Assembly (NCBI GenBank): GCA_011947345.1
Contig: JAAVTG010000193.1
Span: 1 to 50,603 of the forward strand
Direction: 5' to 3'
Length of the DNA stretch: 50,603 bases
DNA from: Phytophthora quininea
Lineage: Eukaryota > Oomycota > Peronosporomycetes > Peronosporales > Peronosporaceae
The notes under the pieces were generated by a model that was not told the origin of the DNA, did not search any database, and saw only the letters and a program-made list of their open reading frames with translations. A program made the translations under genes and the position numbers. Each line of letters opens with the position of its first letter. The first letter of the stretch is position 1. Below are positions 1 to 10,279 of this stretch, one piece after another.

Positions 1-3000
1 TGTTCCTTGGTTGACAGCAGATCGCAGACGTTTGCTTTTGATCTTGGCGTAGTGGACTTGGTCGTCGTAACTCGTAAAAACCGATCTAGCCGCGTTTGTA
101 TGTGGCGACCACTGTTGGCTGCTGCCATCTTGGCCTTCTCTTCCAGAGGCTTCAACACCCCATCACTTTTCAGTTGGTCCCATCCAAATGCATTCGCACA
201 GTAATTCCTCAACGCTGCCAAATCCGGTGCGCTCCACGAAAAGCGAGCTTCCGAACGATCAACTTGAGGAGACATGTACGCTTGCACTACTTGTTTGCTC
301 GGGAACTCGTCGCCAAGCTCCCACTTGCGTCGCACGCTGGCATGAGATCGCTGGAATCGTTCTCGAATTGTTTCATCTTCACTTTCCTCATCTTCGTCGT
401 CGGATCCATTGTGTTTGCCTCTAGATGTTTTGCTTTTCTTCTTCTTCGAGCCAGCTGAGGCTAAGCGTTGAGCTTCCTCGCTCACATCAAAGGAGCCTAC
501 CCACTCCTTGAATTCACGAAGACCATCAAGTCCCGGATAGGCTGCTGCAATCTCCGTTGCGTTGACGATGCCAATACCGCGCACTCCGTCCGTGTAGTCA
601 CTACCTAACAACAGCGCTATCGCGATGATCTGCTCGCGAGAAAAGCCCAGTTCTCGCGCGATGTCTTGCGCTGAGAAGGCCTCGACAAATTTCTGGTGGT
701 GGAAGATGTTTTTGTACACACGCTGTCCACCGAATGGGAAGATATCGCTGTCGTCAGTGATCACTCCGTCGACGAGACCAAGCTGCTCTAATGCCGCGCA
801 TTGCGCTTCAGCCTCCATTGGACTGACTAGGAACGGCACACCAAATAGACGCAACAGTGCCATAACCTCCGCTACCATCTCGTCAGTGATCCCTTCTGTG
901 TCGCGCAGTTGTCGACTACGGAGTTTCCTCAACTCGATCTGCTCTTGTTGCAGAGCAGCTGCATCCATTTCTTGTTGAACTTTGTCCGCCGCAGTTGGTG
1001 CAGATTCACTAGGCTGTGTGTACTGAAGGTAGCGAACACGTTGATCCCCAGCCTCTTCTTTCTCTTCAGCGATCGAAGCAGCCAGCGCAGCTTGTAGCCG
1101 TCGATTACTATCATCTTCTTCGGTATCGTTCGGGCGGCTTTCATTGCCCTCGTCTATTTCGACTACTTCTGGAGTTTTAGTAGCGGGTGACGGAGATTGG
1201 GAATCGTTTTCATCATCTGAGACTTCCACTGGAGCCTCTGCTGAACCCTTCTCGGAAGTAAACTGCGAGGTAGTACGTACCTCGGTTGCTGCGACTGGAG
1301 ATCGGTGATGTCCATGTTGCAGCGAGTGCGCTTCTAAAGCTCTTCGAACCGCTCCGGCTGCCCATTGCCTGCATACAATAGAGTTTGGAGTTAGTCCGAT
1401 AAGCGCGTTCCTCCCTGCAATTTTGCCAACGTACGTGAGATTTGAGGCGGTAGCCATAGCAGATTTTAACGCCTCGTCCTTCAGGAGGTCAAGATCTCCA
1501 TGCGCCTTCGCATCCTCCATTTCATTCTTCAAATTCAAAAACAATTCGTCTGTGCCATCCTCATCAACAGATTGCTCTTCGATGTTCTCTTCTTGCAGCG
1601 CTTCCGTAATCGCTGAGGCAATATTTTGATGCTGCACGGCCGCATCTTGATCAAGCACGGCCGCATCTTGATCAAGCACGGCCTGGCTTGATGATGGCTT
1701 ATCGGATCCAGCTTCAGCCGGTACATCTTCCCACTCCATCTCCTCATCCTCATCTTTCTCACTGAGTACATTATTTACGACACTCGAAGACAATAAAGCC
1801 GATTGTTTCTCTTCTGCATCGTCAATGTCACCTTTCGGCTCAGAGGGAGCACTCGTGTTACTTGTAGCTGGCACCTCTTCCCAGTCAACGTCTTCGTCTT
1901 CATCAGCTTCTAAAGGCTTCGCTTCGGCAGGGTTAACCGCCGTGCCGGGGAACAGCTTCTTTAAACGTGCCATATCTTCCGGGTCCATATCATCAAGCTT
2001 CACGGAGACGGAGACGTCACTCACAGGAATTAGTTTCGGGTCGTCAGCAGGTACAGTAGTAGGAATCTCTTCTGGTTGGACTTTACTGCGTCGAAGTTTC
2101 TCGATTGCAAGCATGGGCTCTTGCTTTACCCGGACTTGATGCCGCGCAATCCATGCATCCGTGACGGCCATCGCAGAGGCATCAGGAACTTGTCCCGCTT
2201 TGCCGCCAGGGAATTCAGACAGCGGTCTTTTATCGATCGCTTTGAACGCACTATGGCCCTTATCCACTACTTCAGAACACGCAACTGCGTCTCTCTCCGC
2301 TGCATCAGTCTGTTCAATCTCCGCCACTACGTCTTCTTCTCGGTCTTCCGACTGTTTGTGTTCCTCATCCTTCTGGTAGATATAAAACCTATTGCTGTTT
2401 GAGTCAATGCGTTGGCCCGGCCCCAATCCGGTGTCTCCCTGCTGCTGCATCTCTTCGTCTTTCTTCTGCCTCTTAGCAGCTTCGATACGTCTATTCAACG
2501 CACTGGTCTCCAAGAAGGCCGAGATCTGTGTATGCGAATACGCTTCCGGATTGCCTGCCAATGGGATGAACTGGTCTCTCACCTCCTGTCTCCTGTCTCG
2601 TAGGATCTTCTGGATCATATCCTTTTGTAAATGTGGCGGCAATGAAAACACCGCATGCAGGTCGATCTTATTGAGTCTGGAAGTGTCCAACTCAATGTCT
2701 TCCAGTGTCAATTGCTCTCCTTCTTCTTCGTCAGTCTCTTGTTGTCTCTCTTCACTCTTTTCCTCTTCCTCTGCAGCCTCCTGAATCTCCTCAGTGACTG
2801 GTAAATTAACTCCAGGAGCTACAGCACTTGGCTGAGCTGCTCCAGTCTTCTTAAGTTCTTGCTGTTGTTGTCTTAGTCTATTCAGTAGGATCCGCTGCGC
2901 CGTGTGCTTGAGGTTGGCGCTCTGCTGCTCCTGCCGCTTGCGTCGTCTGGCGGTCGTGCGCTTCTTGATCTCGGGCGTCTGGCCGTCGAATACGAACACA

Positions 3001-3215
3001 GGCCGCACCCCATAGAAGAGCAGCTTGGCTACACGGTGCAGCGTCCCCATTAAGTGCGCGTTGCGGATCATGTTGCCTTCGTCGTCGCGCATGGCCTTGA
3101 CGAACTGCGTGAGCCAGATGCTGGCGTCCACGGCCAGCACCTGCCCCGCCAGCGACTCGAGCTCGATCTGCCGCCCCACGGGCGCCAGCAACACCCACAG
3201 ATTCTGCACGCCCAT
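1..3215 (-). CDS. XPG: XPG/RAD2 (ERCC5) structure-specific DNA repair endonuclease, C-terminus cut by window edge
   Basis: Nucleotide excision repair 3' flap/bubble endonuclease of the FEN1/XPG family, acting in the nucleus. A single open frame runs from ATG at 3215 (MGVQNLWVLL) to base 1 without a stop, at least 1071 residues, as expected for this long family. The N-terminal nuclease region shows the metal-binding Asp in AVDASIWL (about residue 30) and FVFDG (about 77). A long acidic, low-complexity spacer follows, with a UIM-like helix RRLQAALAASIAEE near 1090-1120. The internal nuclease region has SPMEAEAQCA (about residue 800), ITDDSDIFPFGG and the GSDYTDGVRGIG helix-hairpin-helix. A PCNA-binding PIP-box-like QTRLDRFL begins at residue 1040 (bases 75-98). 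No intron is needed. It is divergent from the EEP gene at 3417, with about 200 bp between the starts. Family assignment is secure; details of the spacer are inference. Confidence 0.93.
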   Translation of the reverse strand, partial: MGVQNLWVLLAPVGRQIELESLAGQVLAVDASIWLTQFVKAMRDDEGNMIRNAHLMGTLHRVAKLLFYGVRPVFVFDGQTPEIKKRTTARRRKRQEQQSANLKHTAQRILLNRLRQQQQELKKTGAAQPSAVAPGVNLPVTEEIQEAAEEEEKSEERQQETDEEEGEQLTLEDIELDTSRLNKIDLHAVFSLPPHLQKDMIQKILRDRRQEVRDQFIPLAGNPEAYSHTQISAFLETSALNRRIEAAKRQKKDEEMQQQGDTGLGPGQRIDSNSNRFYIYQKDEEHKQSEDREEDVVAEIEQTDAAERDAVACSEVVDKGHSAFKAIDKRPLSEFPGGKAGQVPDASAMAVTDAWIARHQVRVKQEPMLAIEKLRRSKVQPEEIPTTVPADDPKLIPVSDVSVSVKLDDMDPEDMARLKKLFPGTAVNPAEAKPLEADEDEDVDWEEVPATSNTSAPSEPKGDIDDAEEKQSALLSSSVVNNVLSEKDEDEEMEWEDVPAEAGSDKPSSSQAVLDQDAAVLDQDAAVQHQNIASAITEALQEENIEEQSVDEDGTDELFLNLKNEMEDAKAHGDLDLLKDEALKSAMATASNLTYVGKIAGRNALIGLTPNSIVCRQWAAGAVRRALEAHSLQHGHHRSPVAATEVRTTSQFTSEKGSAEAPVEVSDDENDSQSPSPATKTPEVVEIDEGNESRPNDTEEDDSNRRLQAALAASIAEEKEEAGDQRVRYLQYTQPSESAPTAADKVQQEMDAAALQQEQIELRKLRSRQLRDTEGITDEMVAEVMALLRLFGVPFLVSPMEAEAQCAALEQLGLVDGVITDDSDIFPFGGQRVYKNIFHHQKFVEAFSAQDIARELGFSREQIIAIALLLGSDYTDGVRGIGIVNATEIAAAYPGLDGLREFKEWVGSFDVSEEAQRLASAGSKKKKSKTSRGKHNGSDDEDEESEDETIRERFQRSHASVRRKWELGDEFPSKQVVQAYMSPQVDRSEARFSWSAPDLAALRNYCANAFGWDQLKSDGVLKPLEEKAKMAAANSGRHIQTRLDRFLRVTTTKSTTPRSKANVCDLLSTKE

Positions 3216-3416
3216 CTGCTCAAAGAATGTTTTCGTGATATTTTAGTCGAATAAAAACTCTAATCGGACTCTTTTGGAATCGGACACTGCGCGTTTGCAA
3301 CGGTCTCCACCACGTTGCAGTGTCTGTCGGGGCTGCAGTGCTCACCAAGATGTCTTGCCATTTGAAAGCCATTCATCAAGTGACCGTCTCCAGCTCAAGT
3401 GGTTATAGTATTAGAA

Positions 3417-4683
3417 ATGCTGCGGTCTCTGGTCGAGAGCTCGTTCAGCGTCATGAGCTTCAACGTGGCGGGGCTGCCGGAGCTGCTGTCGAGTGGCAAT
3501 CCGTCCGAGAACAGCGTCGAGATCGGCCGCCGCATCAGCAACTGGGACGTCGTCAACGTGCAGGAAGATTTCAACTACCACGCCTACATCTACTCGGAGA
3601 ACTCGCACCAGTACCGCACCGCCACGAGCGGCGGGGTGCCGTTCGGCGACGGTCTCAACACGCTGTCCAATTTCTCGTTCAGCAACACCACCGACTTGAC
3701 CCGCACCAAGTGGAACGACTGCTCGACGTTTGATGGAGCCGACTGCTTGACGCCAAAAGGTTTCACGTTCCTGGAGATCCAACTGGCCGACGGTGTCACG
3801 TTCGACCTGTACAACCTCCACACTGACGCGGGCACCACCACCGCCGACGAAGAAGCACGGGCGTCCAATTTGGAGCAGCTCAGTGAGTTTATCACCGACA
3901 ACTCGGCCGACAACGCCGTGATCGTCATGGGCGACACCAACACGAGGTACACCCGGTCGCTCGACACCATCCGCGAGTTCGTCGAAGGCCAGAACCTGAC
4001 GGACGGCTGGGTCCAGCACGTTCGCAACGGAGTATACCCGACGAAAGGAGCCGATGCCATCGTGTGCGAAGAGAGCAATATGACCAACACGTGCGAAGTC
4101 GTCGACAAGATCCTGTTCCGAGGCAACAACTACCTCACCCTGACGCTCGAGAACTGGAACAACGAGAACGCCGCGTTCCTCGACGACAACGGCGATATGC
4201 TTTCCGACCACCCGCCGGTGTCGTCGACGTTTTCGTGGTCGCTCAATGAAGCGATCCGCTTGAGTAACGCCGTGGGCGGGCCACACGGAGACCAGTTCAC
4301 GGATGTCGCGTCCGCCGCAGCGGGGCAAACGGTGAGCTCGATCACGATCCGAGCAGGGTCCCGAGTGGACGCCGTTAGTGTGACGGTGTCGGCGCCCACG
4401 ACTACGACGTTCTCCCACGGCGGAACAGGCGGGACCGCGAAAACCTTGACACTGTCCGCTGGCGAGTATGTCACCAAGATGGAGGCGCATTGGGGCAAGT
4501 ACAACAGCCACACGCGCATTTTCTACATCAAGTTCACCACCAGCTTGGGCAACACTCTTTCGGGGGACCACGACGGACGATAGCGCCACGGTGTCTGCCC
4601 CGGACGGGTTTCAACTTAGCGCTTTCCACGGCCGAGACGGCGATGAGATCGACGCCCTTGGCGCCATTTGGACCAAGGTATAA
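3417..4683 (+). CDS. EEP-family phosphodiesterase with C-terminal jacalin-like lectin domain (copy 1), frame-broken near the 3' end
   Basis: Endonuclease/exonuclease/phosphatase (DNase I / neutral sphingomyelinase-like) domain at residues about 10-275, then a jacalin-like beta-prism lectin domain from about 287. Catalytic signatures are complete: E50 in NVQEDF, H135 in YNLHTDAG, GDTNTRY at 172-178 and SDHPP at 263-267. The lectin part shows VGGPHG, SHGGTGG and MEAHWG. ATG 3417 is chosen because MLR followed by FSV...FNVAGLP matches copy 3; a longer frame would need a GTG start. No signal peptide is visible. The frame stops at 4583, but the conserved end (APDGFQLSAFHGRDGDEIDALGAI) continues in the next frame to TAA at 4681-4683. 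Loss of one G from the run at 4561-4565 explains this. The substrate is unknown; phospholipid or nucleic-acid phosphodiester cleavage is possible. Confidence 0.8.
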
Positions 4684-5234
4684 TTCTGTGGCTGCCGCAG
4701 TCTGAGACCCACAAAGTGTTCCGAAATGTCATGTGGGAGCAGGCAGTTTGCTGTGTTGACTATAATCGCTCGTACTAAAAGTTGCCTGATCACTTAAGCC
4801 ATGACAACCACGTGGGCATGGTACTTGAAGTAATGGATTAGATCTTCATCAACAACGAATACGACATTGGTGTTGGTGTTGGAAGCTTGTCGGGTGCCGT
4901 CCCCAGCAAGACGTTCTTGCCATTATCGCTGTTACTAATACCTTACTAACACTACGATTAATATTATTTGTTAATCCGAGTCGACATAGAGCGTTGCCGC
5001 GTTGCATGCCCATCGTGAACCTTCTCCGAGGTTTTGCCAGCCGGTCGAGCGCAGGAAAGGCATCGCATTGCACTTGGGAAGAAGGTACACATGTATATTT
5101 CGAACAGTACAAAAATGCATCATGTTGTTGTGTGCGTGGCTTGCTATCATCGCAGAGCGCTCCTCATCGCTCATTCTCCAATACTCAATTGAGTGCGCAC
5201 GTCCCGCTTCCGACAAGAAGGCACTCCGGAAACC
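4684..5234. other. Intergenic, EEP copy 1 to copy 2
   Basis: No convincing coding sequence is seen on either strand. TCATTCTCCAATAC at 5171-5184, about 60 bp upstream of ATG 5235, resembles the oomycete initiator (YCAYTYY type) and is the likely core promoter of copy 2. Confidence 0.4.
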
Positions 5235-6528
5235 ATGGCGCTCCAGGAAGCGGCCAACACGTTTAGTGTCATGTGCTACAACGTGGCGGGACTGCCCGCA
5301 CTGCTGTCTAGCGGCGACCCGTCGACGTACAGCGTCGACATGGGCAAGCGCATCGGCGACTGGGACATCGTCAACGTTCAAGAGGACTTCAACTACCACG
5401 CCGCGCTCTACTCAAAGAACAAGCACGAGCACCGGACCCCGACCAGTGGCGGGGTGCCGTTCGGCAGTGGCCTCAACACGCTCTCGCACTTCCCGTTCTC
5501 CAATGTCTCGGCCCTCGACCGCGTCAAGTGGGACGAGTGCAGCAACACCGACAGCGCCGACTGCATGACCCCCAAGGGCTTCACGTTCGTCGGGGTGCAG
5601 ATCGCCGACGGCGTCACCATCGACATTTACAACCTGCACACGGACGCTGGCACCACCGACGCCGACCAGAAGGCGCGTGCGTCCAACTTGGCGCAAGTCA
5701 GCGACTACATCACCGCCAACTCGGCTGACAACGCAGTGATTGTGTTTGGCGACACCAACACCCGCTACACCCGCGAGCTCGACACCATCCGAGAGTTCAT
5801 CAAGGGCCAGAACTTGACGGACGGCTGGATCGAGACTGTCCGCAAGGAAAGGCTCCCAAGAAGGGCGCCGAGGCCATCAAGTGCGAGACGGCCAACATGA
5901 CGAACGAATGTGAGGTCGTGGACAAGATCATGTATCGCGGCAACAACTACATCACGCTGACGCTAGACAAGTGGAACAACGAGAACGACGCCTTCATGGG
6001 GAAGGACGGCAAGCCGCTGTCGGACCACCCGCCGCTCTCGTCGACTTTTTCGTGGACGTTGAACCCGGATCTGCATCTGAGCAACGCAGTCGGCGGACCG
6101 CACGGCGCCGGCTTCACGGATGTGGCTTTGGCCGCCGCCGGACAAACGGTGAGCTCCATTACGATCCGAGCCGACAAGCGGATCGACGCGGTGACGCTGT
6201 CGGTGTCGGACCCGACGGAGAGCACGCTTTCCCACGGCGGCACCGGCGGTGATCCGATCGAGTTTGCGCTCGAATCCGGCGAGTACATCACGTCCATGGA
6301 GGCGCATTGGGACAAGGCCGGCGGTTCTCTCTTGAGCAACGGCCGCACGACCCTGTTCTACCTAAAGTTTACGACGAACAAGGACCGAACGGTGGAGGGC
6401 GGCACCCCGACGGACAACAGCGCCATTGTGACGGCACCTAAAGGGTTCCAGTTGGTCGGCTTTCACGGCCGCGGCGACGACAGGATCAGCGCTCTGGGCG
6501 CCATTTTGCCAAGGTCGATAGCAGCGCT

Positions 6529-6577
<49 letters not shown>

Positions 6578-6637
6578 CGTAGACAAAGTGGCTCAAGAGT
6601 TATGTTATTGCCACCAGGGAGACTAAATGATTTTTGA
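5235..6637 (+). CDS. EEP-family phosphodiesterase with jacalin-like lectin domain (copy 2), one internal frame break
   Basis: Same architecture as copy 1: an EEP domain with NVQEDF, YNLHTDAG, FGDTNTRY and SDHPPLSS all retained, followed by a jacalin-like domain (GGPHGAGF, SHGGTGG, MEAHWD, APKGFQLVGFHGR). ATG 5235 sits in a good context (accATGG) and gives MALQEAANTFSV, without a signal peptide. The frame ends early at 5900 and resumes in the next frame just before TNECEVVDK; loss of one base near 5846-5852 restores continuity with the paralogs. The natural end after GAI is also displaced, so translation runs through a CAG tract into about 15 serines and stops at 6635-6637, only 4 bp before the TTAA where the giant element inserted. 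Either a recent pseudogene or an intact gene with assembly indels. Confidence 0.78.
6529..6576 (+). repeat. (CAG)16 trinucleotide microsatellite at the 3' end of EEP copy 2
   Basis: Sixteen uninterrupted CAG units. In the frame used here they encode polyserine; shifted by one base they would encode polyglutamine followed closely by a stop. Length polymorphism is likely. Confidence 0.95.
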
Positions 6638-6641
6638 TTCC

Positions 6642-6660
6642 TTAACCCTTTGACCCCCAG
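6642..6660 (+). repeat. Left TTAA target site plus piggyBac-type terminal inverted repeat
   Basis: TTAA then CCCTTTGACCCCCAG. It matches the right end except for one base. Little further similarity extends inward. Confidence 0.8.
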
Positions 6661-6880
6661 AGAATTATATATTCTTACGTGCAGCATTTTGTTCATACCG
6701 CCGCAAATCCGTTACTATGATTGGTCAAAAAGCTGATGTGACAGTGTCAGAGATGGGTTTCAATTTTTAGGTGCAAAATGTAGTCTGTACGATCTGATCG
6801 ACACGGATGATGTGCGGATTATAAAAAAATCCCTCGGCGAAATGTGCGCAGGGAATGCGCTGTTTTAGCAAGCTTGTATC

Positions 6881-8350
6881 TTGCCTCCAGAGGAGGACGA
6901 AGCCAGCCTCAGTTCCGTCATATCTACGAGGGTACTCCCACGCACGTGCACCAGACCTTCGAGTTGCTACGGGGAAAGCTCAAGCGCACGCGCGCACTGG
7001 CTGTGTGTCAGCTATGGCGGCGCGAAGTACTTCGCGCTGGTCTACGAAGACATCGTGCGCCTGAGAGTGCAGGAGCTGGAGCAGCAGATGGAGAGTCTGA
7101 GACTCAATGCGGAGCAACTCAAGGTGCAGACGAAGGAGATGCAGAGAGACCGCGAGCGATAGGAGATGAAGGTGACAGTGCAGAGAGATCAGCAGAACTT
7201 GCTGCAACTGGAGATGACCAACGTCAAGTTGTCGACTGAGGCCGAGCACTGGAAAGTGGTGGTGAAGCAGAGAGAGCAGCTCACGGCCTTGCAGCTGCAA
7301 ATGGAGAACTTGAAGCAGGAGACGCAGAAGAACGAGACTCAGTCCAAGACGAAAGTGTCGATCAAGACGCTCGAGAGCAAATTGCAGTACGCTGAAGCGG
7401 AAGCCCAGTGCATGAAGGAGCAGTGTTACCTAGCTGAGTCTCGTTGTCAGCAAACGTCCAACGAGCATCTAATGCTGGAGAAGGATCGCTAAGCTACTGA
7501 AGAGAGGACGTGGCGGCAAAGGCACAGAAGTACCAAAATCAGCTTGCGGCTTGTGAAGGTGAACTAACCCGCCAACGTTTTCGTATGCAGGAGCGCAGAC
7601 GTATCAGAACCAGCTTACGGCTTGCGAAAATGAATTGGCTCACCAAGATATTCGTCTCCACGAGCTGGAGGAGATGGCGACGAACGCTCAGAAGTACCGA
7701 AGCCAGCTTGCTGCCTAAGACGAGTAGGATCGCAGAGGCGCTAATGTGCAAGAGGTGGAGCGGAAGTTAGCGGAAGTGATTGCTGCCAACTCGTCGAGTA
7801 CCAGCGCAGCGCGACAGTAGCAAATGGAGTGGCAGAATCAGATTACCACAGAAAAGAATAATATGTTGAAGCAGCTCGAGACTGAACGTCGACGGGCGAT
7901 TGAGATGGAGGAAATAGCGTCGGCCTTGAAGAAGGAGAATATGTCGGCTCAGAGAGAGCTGAAGTCTGTCAAGAAGGAGCAGTTTTGAGCACTCGTTCTC
8001 GCGCTTACAGCAGTGTACGCAACCACACTGCGGTAGGCCTTGCGAGAGAGGCTATCACTGCTCTGATGAGCGACTTTAAGGCAGGGACAGAAGAGTTGCA
8101 GGCTCAGTGCAAAACACCAAGAGTCCTTGATGAGCTCTAAACTCGATCGTCTGGCTAACCAATTCGTTCGACCAAAGGCAAACTGAAGCTCAATAGAACA
8201 GCCGACTGCTCAACGAGCAAGTTGACGAACTCAAGGTAGGCGTGTCTGTAGGCCAGCGAGGAGCAGATTTCTTGGAGACGTATGAGACGTATGAGAAAGA
8301 CGGCATCCACGAACTGATGGAGCTGGGCTCACTGCACAAGTGGCGTTGCC
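6881..8350 (+). pseudogene. Decayed coiled-coil protein gene
   Basis: The frame from 6881 encodes a Glu/Gln/Leu/Lys-rich heptad-like region (VQELEQQMESLRLNAEQLK, LLQLEMTNVKLSTEAEHWK, TALQLQMENLKQETQ) typical of long coiled coils. It is interrupted in frame by TAG at 7160-7162 and TAA at 7490-7492. Coiled-coil-like translation continues in other frames to about 7990 (KAQKYQNQLAACEGEL), and a short tail to about 8350. No catalytic domain is recognised. It lies only on the left side of the giant element, between the left end and the palindrome arm, and has no counterpart near the right end. Kinesin- or SMC-like origin is possible but unsupported. Confidence 0.55.
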
Positions 8351-9096
8351 GTCGGAGCAGGATGTGGTGATTGACGACACGGGATCAACAACGCGTCGTC
8401 TTCAGCTCCGGCTGCCCTCACTAGACGCGGGAAGACACCGAGGAAGGGTGAGATGCTGTCGCTGCTGACTGGCATCAGCCGTGCAGGTGCAGTGAAGGGT
8501 TGATCACAAGACGTTGACACCGAGTAGCTCCAGCAGTTTCAGCAAGAGCGACACGTCGCCCAACGGAGTCAAGGCAGATGACCTCAACATCGCCAAGGGA
8601 CGAACCACATCGCAGTGAGCAGAAGGCTCGGCCAAGTCCGCCAAAGGAGCAGGCAGGGCCCCAACTCAGGTGGCAACATCGCACACTATCCAGCAGCTTA
8701 CCCGATGTCGGCATTGTACGTGATCTTGAATCTGTTGCCGTATTTTGAACGGCAGTGATGCTGGGTGAGCAGGTGCTGATCACTGGGAGCTGGTATAGCT
8801 GACGGGCAAAATGTCTGTGATCTTGCGGACAAGGCTGTTGCAGAATCGCTTGGACCAAGAGTCGACTTGCGCAGATGAGGGCCACCTCGTTTGCATCCAG
8901 GCCGTTCGGGAGACAGGAGCAGCAAAACGGAATCGAGTGAGCTATTGTCGCTGTGATGGAAGTTCCGCCAAGATGAAGCAGCAGTCAATGCTCGAGACGT
9001 TTCTACTGCTACTGAAATACAAGAAAAACTCCATGTGCTGTCTGATTATCCTCCACTTCCTGTTCCGCGTTTTCACACTGCAGTCTGACAACTTTA

Positions 9097-10199
9097 TCAA
9101 GACTTCTTGGGGTGAAACTCTTTGCTAGCAACCTCAGCATACAGTACAGCGCCAGCCTTGACGTTCATAGCGACAAAATCGACGAGCTGCTCGTTGAAGA
9201 CCTCTTCAGCACGTTCGGGTTGCTTCCGTTCGCGTTCAGCTTGGCCGTGATTCCTTTATCCTTAGCAAGGCGCAGGAACGGTAGCAAAGCAGTCTGAATC
9301 GTTGGCTCACCTCCACAGACCGCGAGGCTCCTGTGCTCGGTGGACGCGACTTAGTCCAGAATCGCGAGATCTTCGGGCTCTTCGTTGACGAGGTAGCTGG
9401 TGTGGCACCAACCGCATTTCAAACAGCAGCCCATCGTGAACACAATCGATGCTACTTTATTTCCCGGGAAGTTCGTGGGCGTGGGCTTGGTGGAGCGGCC
9501 AATTTGAAAGTCGATCGGGTAGTGCTCAATGGTGGTGTAGATCTTGTGCATGATGAATGCAGCCTTCTTGCCAGTCTCCCAATCCAACACCGGCCGGAAG
9601 TAACCGACGATACTTCCCAGTGATTTCTCACGCAGTGTGGGCACTCAAAGTTCTCACCAGCGAGGTAACCGTGTGTTCTGCAGACACTGAAGGTTGGGGC
9701 CAGTGCCACGTACGGGATCCGATACGCGCTTGCGTCCAGCTCGACAAATGTTCACCCAGGAAGGCAGGAAGACAGTGCCGCTGGTGTACTCTGTCTGCAG
9801 CGATTCTTGGTAGTTCAACGCCTCGAAAAGTCGTCGGCCGAGTCCACTGGTAGTACGGTCGAGTTGTAGAGCTCGGGATCTTGGCCTCGGGGAATAGCTC
9901 GCTGTCGATCTTGGCCAGCTTGTAGCAGATGGACTCGGATGGTGTAGCCTCCAAGTTGTACAAGTGCTCGGTCTGGAGCTGGATGATTTCGTGGAGTCGG
10001 TCCTTGATGGACTGCAAGACACTGCCGGCAAAGGCCTTGTTGTGGTAAATCCCACGACCCAGCAGGGTGCTGCAGGCCTCGTTCATGCAGATGACACTGG
10101 TCGTGGGGGAGTGGTTGTTCCATCGCTCTTGGCACGCTGGAAGTCGCTCTTGAGACAGAGCTGCGTGTACGGGTAGAGATTCGTGTTGGCCTTGATCAT
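9097..10199 (-). pseudogene. Anaerobic (class III) ribonucleotide reductase C-terminus fused to its radical-SAM activase, left copy
   Basis: The first part, in several frames, matches the NrdD C-terminus: YKLAKIDSELFPEA, YNSTVLPVDSADDF, FEALNYQESLQTEYTSGTVF, APTFSVCRTHGYLAGENFECPHC (positions about 9650-10090). The glycyl-radical loop region appears as SIVGYFRPV. It runs directly into an NrdG-like radical SAM domain with the CX3CX2C cluster motif in GCCLKCGWCH (about 9410-9440), VCGGEPT and LVDFVAMNVKAG, and ends at TGA 9097-9099. At least three single-base frame shifts, mostly shared with the right arm, make it non-functional as read. Only the last third of a normal NrdD is present. In this copy two extra bases near 10100 break the N-terminal part as well. 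An origin by transfer from an anaerobic microbe is inference. Confidence 0.72.
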
Positions 10200-10279
10200 T
10201 TGGCGCTTGGTCTATTTGCCACCGCCGGTCTCCTTGACGAAACCGAACAACTTCAAGACAAATTTCGTACGTATCGCCA

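Noticed and set aside
7..3198. Many short plus- and minus-strand open frames across 1-3200
   Set aside because: They are antisense or shifted shadows of the single long XPG frame, which was missing as a complete ORF because it runs off the window edge.
3411..4589. 392-codon minus-strand open frame opposite EEP copy 1
   Set aside because: An antisense shadow produced by GC-rich third positions of the EEP gene. The plus strand carries all catalytic motifs.
6529..6637. Polyserine tail as a genuine domain of EEP copy 2
   Set aside because: The paralogs end soon after GAI. The tail results from a displaced frame running into a CAG microsatellite.
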